The position numbers and the translations under genes were made by a program. The notes below the pieces were generated by a model. It saw only the letters and a list, made by a program, of their open reading frames with translations, had not been told where the DNA came from and did no database searches. A stretch of 64,000 bases of DNA from Kitasatospora sp. NA04385 (GTDB taxonomy: Bacteria; Actinomycetota; Actinomycetes; Streptomycetales; Streptomycetaceae): contig NZ_CP054919.1 of the NCBI RefSeq assembly GCF_013364235.1, positions 6,667,092 through 6,731,091 on the forward strand, read 5' to 3'. Shown piece by piece: positions 41,777 to 50,358 of this stretch. Position 1 is the first letter of the stretch; each line of letters opens with the position of its first letter.

Positions 41777-42699
41777 GCCCCCGCGTCCCCGCCGACTGCG
41801 TGCTGCCCGACCCGGCCGCCGTGCGCACCGTCCGCTCCGCCGACGGCGCCGAACTGAACGTCGAGGAGTACGGGCCCGAGGGCGCGCCGCTGGTCGTGCT
41901 CGCCCACGGGTGGACGTGCTCCACCGCGTTCTGGGCGCCGGTGGTCAACCGGCTGGCCGCCGACTTCCGGGTCGTCGCCTACGACCAGCGCGGCCACGGC
42001 CGCAGCCCCGCCCCCGCGGGCGCCGACGGCTACTCCACCGCCAAGCTCGCCGACGACCTCGAAGCGGTGCTCGCCGCCACCGTCCCCGACGGGCGGCGCG
42101 CCGTGGTCGTCGGGCACAGCATGGGAGGCATGACCGTCATGGCGGCCGGCGACCGGCCCGGCGTCGCCGCCCGCACCGCCGCCAACCTGCTGGTCAACAC
42201 CGGCCCCGGCGAGCTGATCGCCGAACTGGCCGTGCTGCCGCCCGCCGTCCGGGCCAAGGGGCTGCGCCGCTTCCTGCACCGGCAGATCCTGCGCTCCCGG
42301 CTCCCGCTCGGCCCGGTCACGGCCGTCACCAGGGCCGCCCTCAAGTACGCCACCATGGGCCCGGCCACCCCCGCCGACCGGGTCGAGGCCTGCGCGCAGG
42401 TGGTGCACGCCTGCCCGGCGAAGGTCCGCTTCCACTGGGCGGGCGTGCTCGACACCCTCGACGTGCACGACGCCCTGGCCCGGGTCGCCGCCCCCACCGC
42501 CGTCATCGCGGGCAGCCGCGACCGGCTCACCCCGCCCGTCCACGCCCGCCGGATCGCCGCCGCCCTGGCCGACCCGCGCGGCCTGCTCGAACTGCCCGGC
42601 ACCGGCCACATGAGCCCGGTCGAGCGCCCCGCCGAGGTCGCCGCCGAGATCCGCCGCCTCGCCGCCCTGGCCGCCACGCCCCTTGAGGAGACCGCATGA
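41773..42699 (+). CDS. Alpha/beta hydrolase of the monooxygenase operon
   Basis: A 308-residue alpha/beta hydrolase with an intact triad: nucleophile Ser in GHSMGG, acid in IAGSRDRLTP, and His in PGTGHMSP. HGWTCSTAFWAPVV forms the oxyanion region. GTG at 41773 overlaps the monooxygenase TGA and its own TGA overlaps the SDR ATG, so all three are translated together. Likely an esterase or lactonase acting on the monooxygenase product, by position and by analogy to LipR. Confidence 0.85.
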   Translation: MSPRVPADCVLPDPAAVRTVRSADGAELNVEEYGPEGAPLVVLAHGWTCSTAFWAPVVNRLAADFRVVAYDQRGHGRSPAPAGADGYSTAKLADDLEAVLAATVPDGRRAVVVGHSMGGMTVMAAGDRPGVAARTAANLLVNTGPGELIAELAVLPPAVRAKGLRRFLHRQILRSRLPLGPVTAVTRAALKYATMGPATPADRVEACAQVVHACPAKVRFHWAGVLDTLDVHDALARVAAPTAVIAGSRDRLTPPVHARRIAAALADPRGLLELPGTGHMSPVERPAEVAAEIRRLAALAATPLEETA

Positions 42700-43586
42700 C
42701 ACCGCCGCTGTCCTCGCAGGTCGTCGTCATCACCGGAGCCGCCCGCGGCCTCGGCGCGCTGATGGCCCGCAAGCTCTCCGAACGCGGCGCCAAGGTCGCG
42801 CTGGTCGGCCTGGAGCCCGCCGAACTCAAGGCGGTGGCCGCCCAGTGCGGCCCGCACGCCTCCGCCTGGGAGGCCGACGTCACCGACCTGGACGCGCTCA
42901 CCGAGACCGCGAACCGGATCAAGGACCGGTACGGACGGATCGACGCGGTGGTCGCCAACGCCGGCATCGCGCTCGGCGGCCCGCTGGAGGACAGCGACCA
43001 CCGGGCCTGGACCCGCGTCGTCGAGGTCAACCTGCTCGGCTCCGTCGCCACCGCCCGGGCCTTCCTGCCCGCGCTCGCCGAGAGCCGCGGCTACCTGCTG
43101 CAGATCGCCTCGCTCGCCGCGCTCACCCCCGCCCCGCTGATGTCCGCGTACTGCGCCTCCAAGGCGGGCGTCGAGTCCTTCGCCCACGCGCTGCGCGCCG
43201 AGGTCGCCCACCGGGGCGTCAAGGTTGGCGTCGGGTACTTGAGTTGGACCGACACCGACATGGTGCGCGGCGCCGACCAGGACGCCGTGCTGCGGCAGAT
43301 GCGGGCCAAACTGCCCTGGCCCGCCAACCGGACCTACCCGATCGGCCCGGCCGTCGACCGGCTGGTGGCGGGCCTGGCCCGCCGCTCCGCGCACGTCTAC
43401 GCCCAGGCCTGGCTGCGCGGCATGCAGCCGGTCCGCGGCTTCCTGCCCGGCCTGATCGCCGCCGTCGGCTCCCGCGACGTGGCCCGCCTCGCCCCCGAGT
43501 TGAAGGCCACCGCCGCCAGCCGGCTCGGCCCGGTCGGCGCGGGCGGCCTGGCCGACCAGCGGGCCCGGGAGGAGCGGCAGGGCTGA
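42696..43586 (+). CDS. Short-chain dehydrogenase/reductase of the monooxygenase operon
   Basis: A 296-residue classical SDR: VVVITGAARGLGALMARKL, VVANAGIA, the catalytic YCASKAG, and LSWTDTDMV after it. The C-terminal extension (residues ~210-296) is like SadH-type SDRs and may touch the membrane through RGFLPGLIAAVG. The ATG overlaps the hydrolase stop. Likely interconverts an alcohol and the ketone used by the monooxygenase. A strong hairpin follows the gene. Confidence 0.85.
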   Translation: MTPPLSSQVVVITGAARGLGALMARKLSERGAKVALVGLEPAELKAVAAQCGPHASAWEADVTDLDALTETANRIKDRYGRIDAVVANAGIALGGPLEDSDHRAWTRVVEVNLLGSVATARAFLPALAESRGYLLQIASLAALTPAPLMSAYCASKAGVESFAHALRAEVAHRGVKVGVGYLSWTDTDMVRGADQDAVLRQMRAKLPWPANRTYPIGPAVDRLVAGLARRSAHVYAQAWLRGMQPVRGFLPGLIAAVGSRDVARLAPELKATAASRLGPVGAGGLADQRAREERQG

Positions 43587-43600
43587 CCGCGCGCGCCGAC

Positions 43601-43643
43601 CGGACGGACCGCCCGCCCCGCAGGGGGGCCGGCGGTCCGTCCG
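43601..43643 (+). terminator. Strong hairpin after the monooxygenase operon
   Basis: CGGACGGACCGCC (43601-43613) pairs perfectly with GGCGGTCCGTCCG (43631-43643), 13 bp, and the 17-nt loop can pair further. It begins 15 nt after the SDR stop codon. Confidence 0.75.
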
Positions 43644-43720
43644 CGCGTGCGACCGGGGAATCCGGCGATCCGGGGGAAAGGCCCGTTGACCGCCGGGATA
43701 CCGGGCCGGGACGGCGATTT

Positions 43721-43795
43721 TTCGTCTCCATATACCGTGTGACTAATATCCATCCGTCAGAGTCCTGTCAGATTCGGCCAGTTGTGAACAACTGG
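43721..43795 (+). promoter_or_regulatory. Promoter and 18-bp inverted repeat before the second conservon
   Basis: TTCGTC (43721-43726) and TAATAT (43744-43749) are 17 nt apart in the most AT-rich part of the window. The leader holds CCAGTTGTGAACAACTGG (43778-43795), perfect 8-bp arms around GA, ten nucleotides before AAGGAG. It may be a repressor site or an RNA hairpin affecting translation. Confidence 0.5.
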
Positions 43796-43817
43796 TGATG
43801 TCTCCAAGGAGAATGCC

Positions 43818-46516
43818 CTGCGCACGCGCGCGTCTCGGCGGATCAGAACGGTCAGAACGGGTCGGCTCTCGCTCCGCGCGACCCTGCTCGTCCTGGCGAT
43901 CGTCCCCAGCGTGGCCCTGGCCGCGCTGTGGGCCGTCACCAGCGGACAGCTCCTGTTGGACTTCCAGCGCCAGGCGGCCCAGGGCCTGCTCGCGCAGGAG
44001 GCCGGCCAGCCGTCCAACATCGTCTACTACAACCTGCAGGAGGAACGGCGCCTGAGCGCCGACGTCCTCGCCACCCACAGCGGGGTCACCGAAGCGCTGC
44101 GCGGCCAGCGCGCCAAGACCGACCAGGCCATCCGCGACTTCCAGAAGGCCTCCGACGTCGCCGCCTCCGACGCCCCCGACGAGGTCAAGGAGGCCGTCGG
44201 ACTGGCCCGGCAGTCGATCAACCAACTGCCCGCCCAGCGCGCCCTGGTCGACAGCGGCAGCGAGCAGCAGCAGGCCGCGGTCTACGGCTACTACACCGAC
44301 CTGATCGCGGTCGACCTCAAGCTGTTCGCCGCGCTCAGCCACGTCGACAACGGCAGGATGACCACCATCTCGGCGCCGCTGGTCGACCTGTTCTGGGGCA
44401 AGGAGATGATCTCCCGCTCGGACGCCCTGCTGGCCCGCGGCTGGACCGCCGGCAGCCTGAGCACCAAGGACTACCAGCAGCTGCGGCAGGCCGTCGCCGA
44501 ACAGGACTTCCAGTTCGGCACCAAGGTCGCCCCCTACCTGGCCGCCGACCAGGCCGCCAAGTGGAAGCAGATCACCGGCAGTTCCGCCTGGCAGGCCAAG
44601 GGCGACGTCGAGCAGAAGCTGCTCGCGCCCGCCGCCGCCGACCGCAACGGCCGGATCGCCCTCGCGGGCAGCCAGGCCGACTGGCGCCAGGCGATCGACG
44701 CGCTCAACCCGCAGATCGTCGACCTGCTGGAGTACCGGACCGACTACGTGGTCGACAACGGCAAGAGCAGCATCATCTCGCTCGCCGTCCGGCTGGTCCT
44801 GACCACCGTCATCGGCCTGATCGCCGTCATCGTGGTCGCCGTCACCTCCTGGCGGATCACCCGCACCCTGCGCCGCCGGATCGACCGGCTCCAGGCGCAG
44901 GCCGAGGACCTCCAGACCACGCTGCCCGCGGTCGTCGAACGGCTCGGCAACGGCGAACAGGTCGACCCGGAGGAGCACGCCCGGGCCGTCGCCCCCGACC
45001 CGTGGGGCCGCACCGGCGACGAACTCGCCAAGCTGGCCGAGGCGTTCAACCAGGCCCGGGCCAGCGCGGTGCAGTCCGCCGTCGCCCAGGCCGAGCAGCA
45101 CCGCGCCTACGAGCGGCTGCTCCAGCGGATCGCCCGCCGCACCCAGCAGCTGATCGGCCAGCAGCTCAAGAAGCTCGACGAACTGGAACGCCGCCACGAG
45201 GACCCGGAGTTCCTGGAGGGCCTGTTCGACCTCGACCACCTCACCGCGCGGCTGCGCCGCTACGAGGAGAACCTGGTCATCCTGGCGGGCGGCTCCCCGC
45301 ACCGGCGCTGGCGCAAGCCCGTCCCGCTGCTGGACGTGATGCGCTCCGCCCAGGGCGAGGTGCAGGACTACCAGCGGGTCAGCATCGACCTGGAGGGCAG
45401 CCCGTGGATCTCCGAGCGGGCCGTCGGCCCGGTCGCCCACGTGCTCGCCGAGCTGATCGAGAACGCGCTGTCCTTCTCCCGCCCGCCGAACCCGGTCGAG
45501 GTCCGGGCCGGCCGGGTCAGCCGCGGCGTCGCCATCGAGGTCGAGGACCGCGGTCTGGGCATGGAGGAGGACCAGATCGACAGCGCCAACGAGATGATGG
45601 CCCGCCCGCCCCGGGCCGACGTGCTCGCCCGCGGCAACGACATCCGCCTCGGCTTCTACGTCATCTCCCGGCTCGCCGAACAGCACGGCCTGCGGGTCGA
45701 GTTCCGCCAGTCCGCGTTCGGCGGCACCCGGGTCGTGGTGCTCGTCCCCGAGGAGCTGATCGTCCCTGACCCGAACGCCCGGCCCACCGTCGTCCCCGCG
45801 CCGACCGCCGGCGGCCTGCCGACCCGCAACCGCGGCCAGGCGCTGGCCGGCGTCACCGCCCTCGCCGCCGCGCCCGAACCGGCCCCCGCGCCGTACGGGC
45901 CGCCGCCGGTGGCCGAACAGCCGCCGGTCGAGGACCCCTACCTCCCCGCGGACCCGTACCTCCCCGTCGACCCGTACCTCCAGGGCCACCCGTACCCGCA
46001 GCACGAGCCGGCGGCCGCGCAGCACGAGGAGTACCCGGCGGCCGGCCACGAGCAGCCGTTCCCCGACGCGATCCTGCCGCTGCGGCCCGCGCCCGTCCCG
46101 TACGCGCTGCCCGCCGCGCCCCACCCCGAGCCCGCCCCGGCCGGCTCGTGGCCCCGCCGGCCGAACCCCGGGCGGCCGCCGCGCCGTTCCCCGGGGCGGC
46201 GTACCCGCAGCCCGGGGGCGGCGCCGAGCCCCCGCTGCCGCGCCGGATCCGCCAGGCCAGCCTGGCCGACGAGCTGCGGATCGATCCGACCGCCCCCAAG
46301 GAGGCGCCCGCACCGCCCCGTTGGGACGAGAACCCGCTGTTCCGACCGGCCCCCCGACGGGCCGGAGCAGCGATCGGTGCGTTCCAGCGGCGCTCCCGCG
46401 AGGCGCGCGGCGGCCAGGCCGCCCCGACCGCCGACCCCGCGGGCGGCGAGGAGCGGACCGGTCCGGCCGAGGGCTGGAACAACAACCACATCCCGACGAG
46501 AGAAGATCGGTCATGA
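43818..46516 (+). CDS. cvnA: Conservon sensor kinase-like protein (CvnA, second conservon), C-terminal frameshift
   Basis: A ~900-residue CvnA. The coding frame, followed upstream, reads LRTRASRRIRTVRTGRLS before the first membrane helix, and the only start matching AAGGAG (43806-43811, six-base gap) is CTG 43818; the next in-frame candidate, GTG 43911, would cut the helix. A periplasmic helical domain follows to ~310, then a second helix, HAMP, and an ATPase with VLAELIENALSFSRPPNP and EVEDRGLGM. No HisKA box is seen. Near 46100-46150 the frame shifts: the true tail (PLPRRIRQASLADELR, GAIGAFQRRSR) lies in another frame and ends at 46516, overlapping cvnB. Confidence 0.75.
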
Positions 46517-46950
46517 CGCGCACTACCGCCACTCACCAGGACCTCGACTGGCTGCTGGACGGCCTGGTGGACTCGGTGGCCGGCACCAAGAACGCCGTGC
46601 TGCTCTCCGACGACGGCCTCGTGGTCGGCCACTCCCGCACCATCGACCGCTCCGACGCCGAACGCCTCGCGGCCGTCGCCACCGGCCAGCAGAGCCTCGC
46701 CCGCGGCGTCGGCCAGCTGTTCGCCGGCGGCCCGGTGCACCAGGTGATCGTCGAACTCGCCGACCTCTGGCTGTTCGTCATCGCCGCCGGCTCCGGCACC
46801 CACCTGGCCGTGATCGCCTCGCAGGACGTCGACGCCGAGGTCATGTCGCTGGCCATGCACAACCTGGTGCAGCAGGTCGGGCAGAAGCTCAGCACCCCGC
46901 AGCGCGGCGACTTCGACGCGTTCGGGGCCCGCGGCGGGCACCGCGGGTGA
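46513..46950 (+). CDS. cvnB: Roadblock/LC7 protein (CvnB, second conservon)
   Basis: A 145-residue roadblock/LC7 protein: HQDLDWLLDGLVDSVAGTKNAVLLSDDGLVVG and VELADLWLFVIAAGSGTHLAVIAS. ATG 46513 overlaps the cvnA stop. The open frame upstream is a shadow of cvnA. It is closely similar in layout to the copy at 26151 and should regulate the CvnD GTPase. Confidence 0.87.
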   Translation: MTRTTATHQDLDWLLDGLVDSVAGTKNAVLLSDDGLVVGHSRTIDRSDAERLAAVATGQQSLARGVGQLFAGGPVHQVIVELADLWLFVIAAGSGTHLAVIASQDVDAEVMSLAMHNLVQQVGQKLSTPQRGDFDAFGARGGHRG

Positions 46951-47366
46951 ACGCCCTCCCCTGGGACGACGAGTACGAGTACGAGGACGGGGACGACGGC
47001 TCCGACAGCATGGTGCGGCCGTACACGATCACCCGCGGCCGCACCGCGCCCGAGCGCGACGACCTCACCCTCATCACCCTGCTCACCAGCGTGCCGGCCC
47101 CGGTCGACGCCTACGGCGCGCCGGTCCGGCCCGCCCGGCTGCAGCCCGAGCACCGGATGATCATCGACCGGTGCCGGACCCCCGCCGCGGTGGCCGAGGT
47201 CGCCGCCGACCTCGACCTGCCGGTCTCGGTCACCAAGATCCTGCTCGGCGACCTCGTCGCGCAGGGCCTCCTGACGGCCCGGGCCCCGATCTCGGTGGCC
47301 CGGGCCGCGGGCGGCGCCGACCGCGGCCTGCTGGCCGCCGTACGTGAGGGCCTGAGGAGGCTTTGA
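46947..47366 (+). CDS. cvnC: DUF742 protein (CvnC, second conservon)
   Basis: A 139-residue DUF742 protein with an acidic head (WDDEYEYEDGDD), the family mark SMVRPYTITRGRT, and the winged-helix part MIIDRCRTPAAVAEVAADLDLPVSVTKILLGDLVAQGLL. GTG 46947 overlaps the cvnB stop (GTGA). Because the cvnA frame is shifted, a naive reading frame joins cvnA and cvnC; that fusion is not real. Confidence 0.85.
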   Translation: MNALPWDDEYEYEDGDDGSDSMVRPYTITRGRTAPERDDLTLITLLTSVPAPVDAYGAPVRPARLQPEHRMIIDRCRTPAAVAEVAADLDLPVSVTKILLGDLVAQGLLTARAPISVARAAGGADRGLLAAVREGLRRL

Positions 47367-47367
47367 G

Positions 47368-47931
47368 ATGACGACCACCCCGGCCGCCGCAGCCGCGGTC
47401 AAGATCCTGATCGCCGGCGGCTTCGGCGTCGGCAAGACCACCCTGGTCGGCGCGGTCAGCGAGGTCGCACCGCTGCGCACCGAGGAGTACCTGACCACCG
47501 CCAGCGTCGGCGTGGACGACCTGTCCGGGGTCGACCAGAAGACCACCACCACGGTCGCCCTGGACTTCGGCCGGATCACCGTCAGCCCCGAGCTGGTGGT
47601 GTACCTGTTCGGCACGCCCGGCCAGGAGCGGTTCTGGTTCATGTGGAACGACCTGGTCAACGGGGCGCTCGGCGGCGTCGTCATCGCCGACACCCGCCGG
47701 CTGGAGACCAGCTTCGCCTCGATCGACTTCTTCGAGAGCCGCGGCATCCCGTTCGTGGTGGCGATCAACTGCTTCCACGGCGTCAACACCCGCAGCGACG
47801 CCGAGATCCGGGCCGCCCTCGACCTCGACCCGCACGTGCCGATGCTGGTCGGCGACGTCCGCGAGCGGTCCTTCGGCCGGGACGCCCTGCTGGCCCTGGT
47901 CGACCACCTGATGGCGCTGCCCGTCGGCTGA
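47368..47931 (+). CDS. cvnD: Small Ras-like GTPase (CvnD, second conservon)
   Basis: A 187-residue GTPase: G1 GGFGVGKTTLVGAVSEV, switch DQKTTTTVALDFG, G3 LFGTPGQERFW, and VAINCFHGVN at G4. It starts one base after the cvnC stop. Compared with the copy at 27010 the G1 and switch regions are almost identical while the tails differ. The next gene, an FAD monooxygenase, is 71 nt downstream on the same strand. Confidence 0.87.
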   Translation: MTTTPAAAAAVKILIAGGFGVGKTTLVGAVSEVAPLRTEEYLTTASVGVDDLSGVDQKTTTTVALDFGRITVSPELVVYLFGTPGQERFWFMWNDLVNGALGGVVIADTRRLETSFASIDFFESRGIPFVVAINCFHGVNTRSDAEIRAALDLDPHVPMLVGDVRERSFGRDALLALVDHLMALPVG

Positions 47932-48002
47932 CCCGGCGGCCCCGCCGCACCCGCACGGCCCGCGCCCCCGCCCGGGCCGTCCCCCGAACCCACGGAGAGA
48001 CC

Positions 48003-49136
48003 ATGGCAACACCCCTGCGCGTCCTCGTCCACGGCGGCGGCATCGGCGGCCTCAGCCTCGCGACCGCCCTGGCCCGCCGCGGCCACACCGTCGAGGTGGC
48101 CGAGCTCCGCGACCGGCTCGACGCGCTCGGCGTCGGCATCATCCAGCCCTCCAACGCGCTGCACGTGATGCGCGAACTCGGCGTGCTGGACGCCTGCCTG
48201 GAGGTCGGCTTCGAGTGGGAGGTGCTGACCATCTGCGACCCGGCCGGCAACCCCCTGGCGAAGATCCCGCAGCCCCGGATGGACGGCGCCCCCGCCAACA
48301 ACGGCATCCCCCGCCCGGCGCTGGCCGAGGTGCTCGGCCGGGCCGCCGCCGAGGCCGGCGCGACCGTTCGCTTCGGCACCACGATCACCGAACTCGCCGA
48401 CGACGGCGCGGGCGTGGACGTCACGCTCTCCGACGGCTCGACCGGCCGCTGGGACCTGGTGGTCGGCTTCGACGGCATCGGCTCGCCGCTGCGCACCCGC
48501 CTGTACGGGGACCGCTACCGCCCCGAGTACACCGGCTTCGCCAACTGGCGGGTCACCGTGCCCCGGCAGGACGGGGTGCAGGGCGTGGTGATGAGCACCG
48601 GCAACCAGGCCGCGAAGGCGCTGCTCACCCCGATCACCGACGGGCTGATGTACCTGGGCGCGGTGTTCGCCGAGGCCGAGGACTTCCGTCCGGACCCGGA
48701 GCGGGCCCACGAGCAGCTCGCCGAGCGGCTGGCCGGCTTCTCCGGCCCGGTCGCCGAGGCGCTGACCCACGTCACCGCCCCGGACGCGGTGGTGTACTCG
48801 CGGATCTCCCAGGTCACCGTCGAGGAGCCCTGGCACGTCGGCCGGGTGGCGCTGGCCGGCGACGCCGCGCACGCCTCCACCCCGCACCTGGCGCAGGGCG
48901 CCGCGATGGCCGTCGAGGACGCCCTGGTGCTGGCCCAGGAGCTGGACGCCGCCGCGGACGTGCCCGCCGCGCTGGCCGCCTGGGAGGCCCGCCGCCGCCC
49001 GCGCGCGATGTTCGTCCAGTCGCTGTCCCGGGCGGTCCTCAAGCAGGAGACCGGCTCGGCGACCACCCCCGAGGAGGACGAGCTGCTGAAGATCGGCATC
49101 CCGGGCGCCGCCCACGTGCTGGTCAAGCCGTACTGA
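48003..49136 (+). CDS. FAD-dependent monooxygenase (PHBH-fold)
   Basis: A 377-residue class-A flavoprotein monooxygenase. It begins LRVLVHGGGIGGLSLATALARRGH (FAD ADP-binding motif), has the DG motif VGFDGIGSPLRTRL and the second FAD motif RVALAGDAAHASTPHLAQGAAMAVEDA. Substrates of this class are usually aromatic or polyketide compounds. ATG 48003 has CGGAGAG upstream. Its closeness to cvnD2 and a terminator only after it suggest that it is part of the conservon operon, in the place that other conservons give to P450 genes. Confidence 0.84.
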   Translation: MATPLRVLVHGGGIGGLSLATALARRGHTVEVAELRDRLDALGVGIIQPSNALHVMRELGVLDACLEVGFEWEVLTICDPAGNPLAKIPQPRMDGAPANNGIPRPALAEVLGRAAAEAGATVRFGTTITELADDGAGVDVTLSDGSTGRWDLVVGFDGIGSPLRTRLYGDRYRPEYTGFANWRVTVPRQDGVQGVVMSTGNQAAKALLTPITDGLMYLGAVFAEAEDFRPDPERAHEQLAERLAGFSGPVAEALTHVTAPDAVVYSRISQVTVEEPWHVGRVALAGDAAHASTPHLAQGAAMAVEDALVLAQELDAAADVPAALAAWEARRRPRAMFVQSLSRAVLKQETGSATTPEEDELLKIGIPGAAHVLVKPY

Positions 49137-49170
49137 CCCGCCACCGGCCCCCGGGGGGCCGCACACGCGT

Positions 49171-49205
49171 CGGGCCCGGCCCCGTGGGGAGGGGGCGGGC
49201 CCGGG
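49171..49205. terminator. GC-rich hairpin after the FAD monooxygenase
   Basis: CGGGCCCGGCCCC (49171-49183) pairs with GGGGCGGGCCCG (49193-49204 region) with one bulged G and a short loop. It sits 35 nt after the monooxygenase stop and could also serve the minus strand. The rest of the 345-nt gap to 49481 holds only the tiny minus-strand frame listed next and a -10 element. Confidence 0.55.
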
Positions 49206-49228
49206 CGTGCGAAGGCGGTGCCGGTCCG

Positions 49229-49300
49229 TCAGCGCCCCGAGGGGCGGCGGCGGACCGGCGGTGCGACTTCTATGGAGCGCGGGTGGAACTGGACGGACAT
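49229..49300 (-). CDS. Possible tiny protein, 23 aa
   Basis: A minus-strand frame of 23 codons, MSVQFHPRSIEV then an Arg/Pro-rich tail, preceded by AGGAG with a 5-nt gap to ATG 49300 and followed by the hairpin at 49205-49171. A TACGGT -10-like word lies 52 nt upstream on that strand (49357-49352), without a good -35. No downstream gene is served, so it would be a stand-alone tiny protein or chance. Confidence 0.25.
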   Translation of the reverse strand: MSVQFHPRSIEVAPPVRRRPSGR

Positions 49301-49469
49301 CGGTTCTCCTGGAAGGGATGGGCGCCGCGTGGGACAGCGGCGCTGCCCGAAACCGTAGGGTGATCGGACGAACGCCGGTGCGGGGCGCGCCGCCGATCCG
49401 GCCCGGGTCGCCCGAAGGGCCGAGGGGCCGTCGTCCGGTCGGGCGGTGCGGCGGTGCCCTACCGCCCGG

Positions 49470-49475
49470 TACGGT
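49470..49475 (+). promoter_or_regulatory. -10 element for leaderless SDR gene
   Basis: TACGGT ends 6 nt before the ATG at 49482, placing the transcription start at the initiation codon. No convincing -35 was found. Confidence 0.45.
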
Positions 49476-49481
49476 CGGGCC

Positions 49482-50255
49482 ATGACCACCGCTCTCATCA
49501 CCGGCGCCACCGCCGGCATCGGCGCCGCCTACGCGGGCCGCCTGGCCCGCGACGGCCGCGACCTGGTGCTGGTCGCCCGCGACACCGACCGCCTGGCCGC
49601 CGCCGCGGCCGACCTCTCCGGCCGCCACGGCGTCCGGGTCGAGACGCTGACCGCCGACCTCGCCACCGAGGCGGGCATCGAGGCCGTCGAGGACCGGCTG
49701 CGCGACCCCGCCCGCCCCGTCGACCTGCTGGTCAACAACGCGGGCTTCGGCCACCGCGGCACCTACCTGGACGTCCCCGTGCAGGACGAGCTCGACATGC
49801 TCAAGGTCCACATCGAGGCGGTGCTGCGGCTCACCACCGCCGCCGTCCCCGGCATGCGCGAGCGCGGCTTCGGCGCGGTCGTCAACGTCGCCTCGGTCGC
49901 CGCCTTCCTGCCCCGCGGCACCTACGGCGCGACCAAGGCCTGGGTGGTCAACTTCACCCTCGGCATCGCCCGCGACCTGGCCGGCAGCGGCGTCCGCCTA
50001 CAGGCGCTGTGCCCCGGCTTCACCCGCACCGAGTTCCACCAGCGGGCCGGCATGGGCACCTCCTCCGTCCCCGGCTGGGGCTGGCTCACCGCCGACCGGG
50101 TGGTCGACGACTCCCTGCGCGACCTGGCCCGCAACCGCCCGCTCTGCGTCCCCAGCAAGCGCTACCGGGCCGCCGTCGCCGCCGCGCGGCTGCTGCCGCC
50201 CGGCGGCCTCGGCAAGCTCTCCAACACGGCGGGGCGCGACTACCGCAAGCCGTAG
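49482..50255 (+). CDS. Short-chain dehydrogenase/reductase
   Basis: A 257-residue SDR of the DltE-like group: TALITGATAGIGAAYAGRLARDG, NNAGFGHRG, VNVASVAAFLPRGTYGATKAW with the Tyr-x3-Lys pair, and CPGFTRTEFHQRAGM. The C-terminal KRYRAAVAAARLLPPGGLGKL is typical of this subgroup. Start and promoter spacing suggest a leaderless message. Substrate unknown. Confidence 0.84.
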   Translation: MTTALITGATAGIGAAYAGRLARDGRDLVLVARDTDRLAAAAADLSGRHGVRVETLTADLATEAGIEAVEDRLRDPARPVDLLVNNAGFGHRGTYLDVPVQDELDMLKVHIEAVLRLTTAAVPGMRERGFGAVVNVASVAAFLPRGTYGATKAWVVNFTLGIARDLAGSGVRLQALCPGFTRTEFHQRAGMGTSSVPGWGWLTADRVVDDSLRDLARNRPLCVPSKRYRAAVAAARLLPPGGLGKLSNTAGRDYRKP

Positions 50256-50277
50256 GGCCGGCGCGGGAATGCCCAGA

Positions 50278-50316
50278 AGTTTAGGTTTGCTAATGATGAG
50301 CAAGGCTCGTTAAACT
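50278..50316. promoter_or_regulatory. Nested inverted repeats upstream of the ABC exporter
   Basis: AGTTTA (50278-50283) pairs with TAAACT (50311-50316), and inside it TTGCT (50287-50291) pairs with AGCAA (50299-50303). The AT-rich stretch also contains TTAGGTTTGCTAA, which only partly resembles an iron box. Likely promoter/operator region for the exporter gene. Confidence 0.4.
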
Positions 50317-50358
50317 CGGCCCCGCCCCGCCCCGCCCACCGACCCCCAGGAGGTCCCC

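Noticed and set aside
43911..47366. Apparent 1151-aa CvnA-CvnC fusion
   Set aside because: The middle is Arg/Pro nonsense where cvnB and the CvnA tail lie in other frames; it results from the frame break near 46100-46150.
50281..50293. Iron box before the ABC exporter
   Set aside because: TTAGGTTTGCTAA matches only part of the DtxR-type consensus and lacks the second CCTAA half; kept only as a weak inverted repeat.
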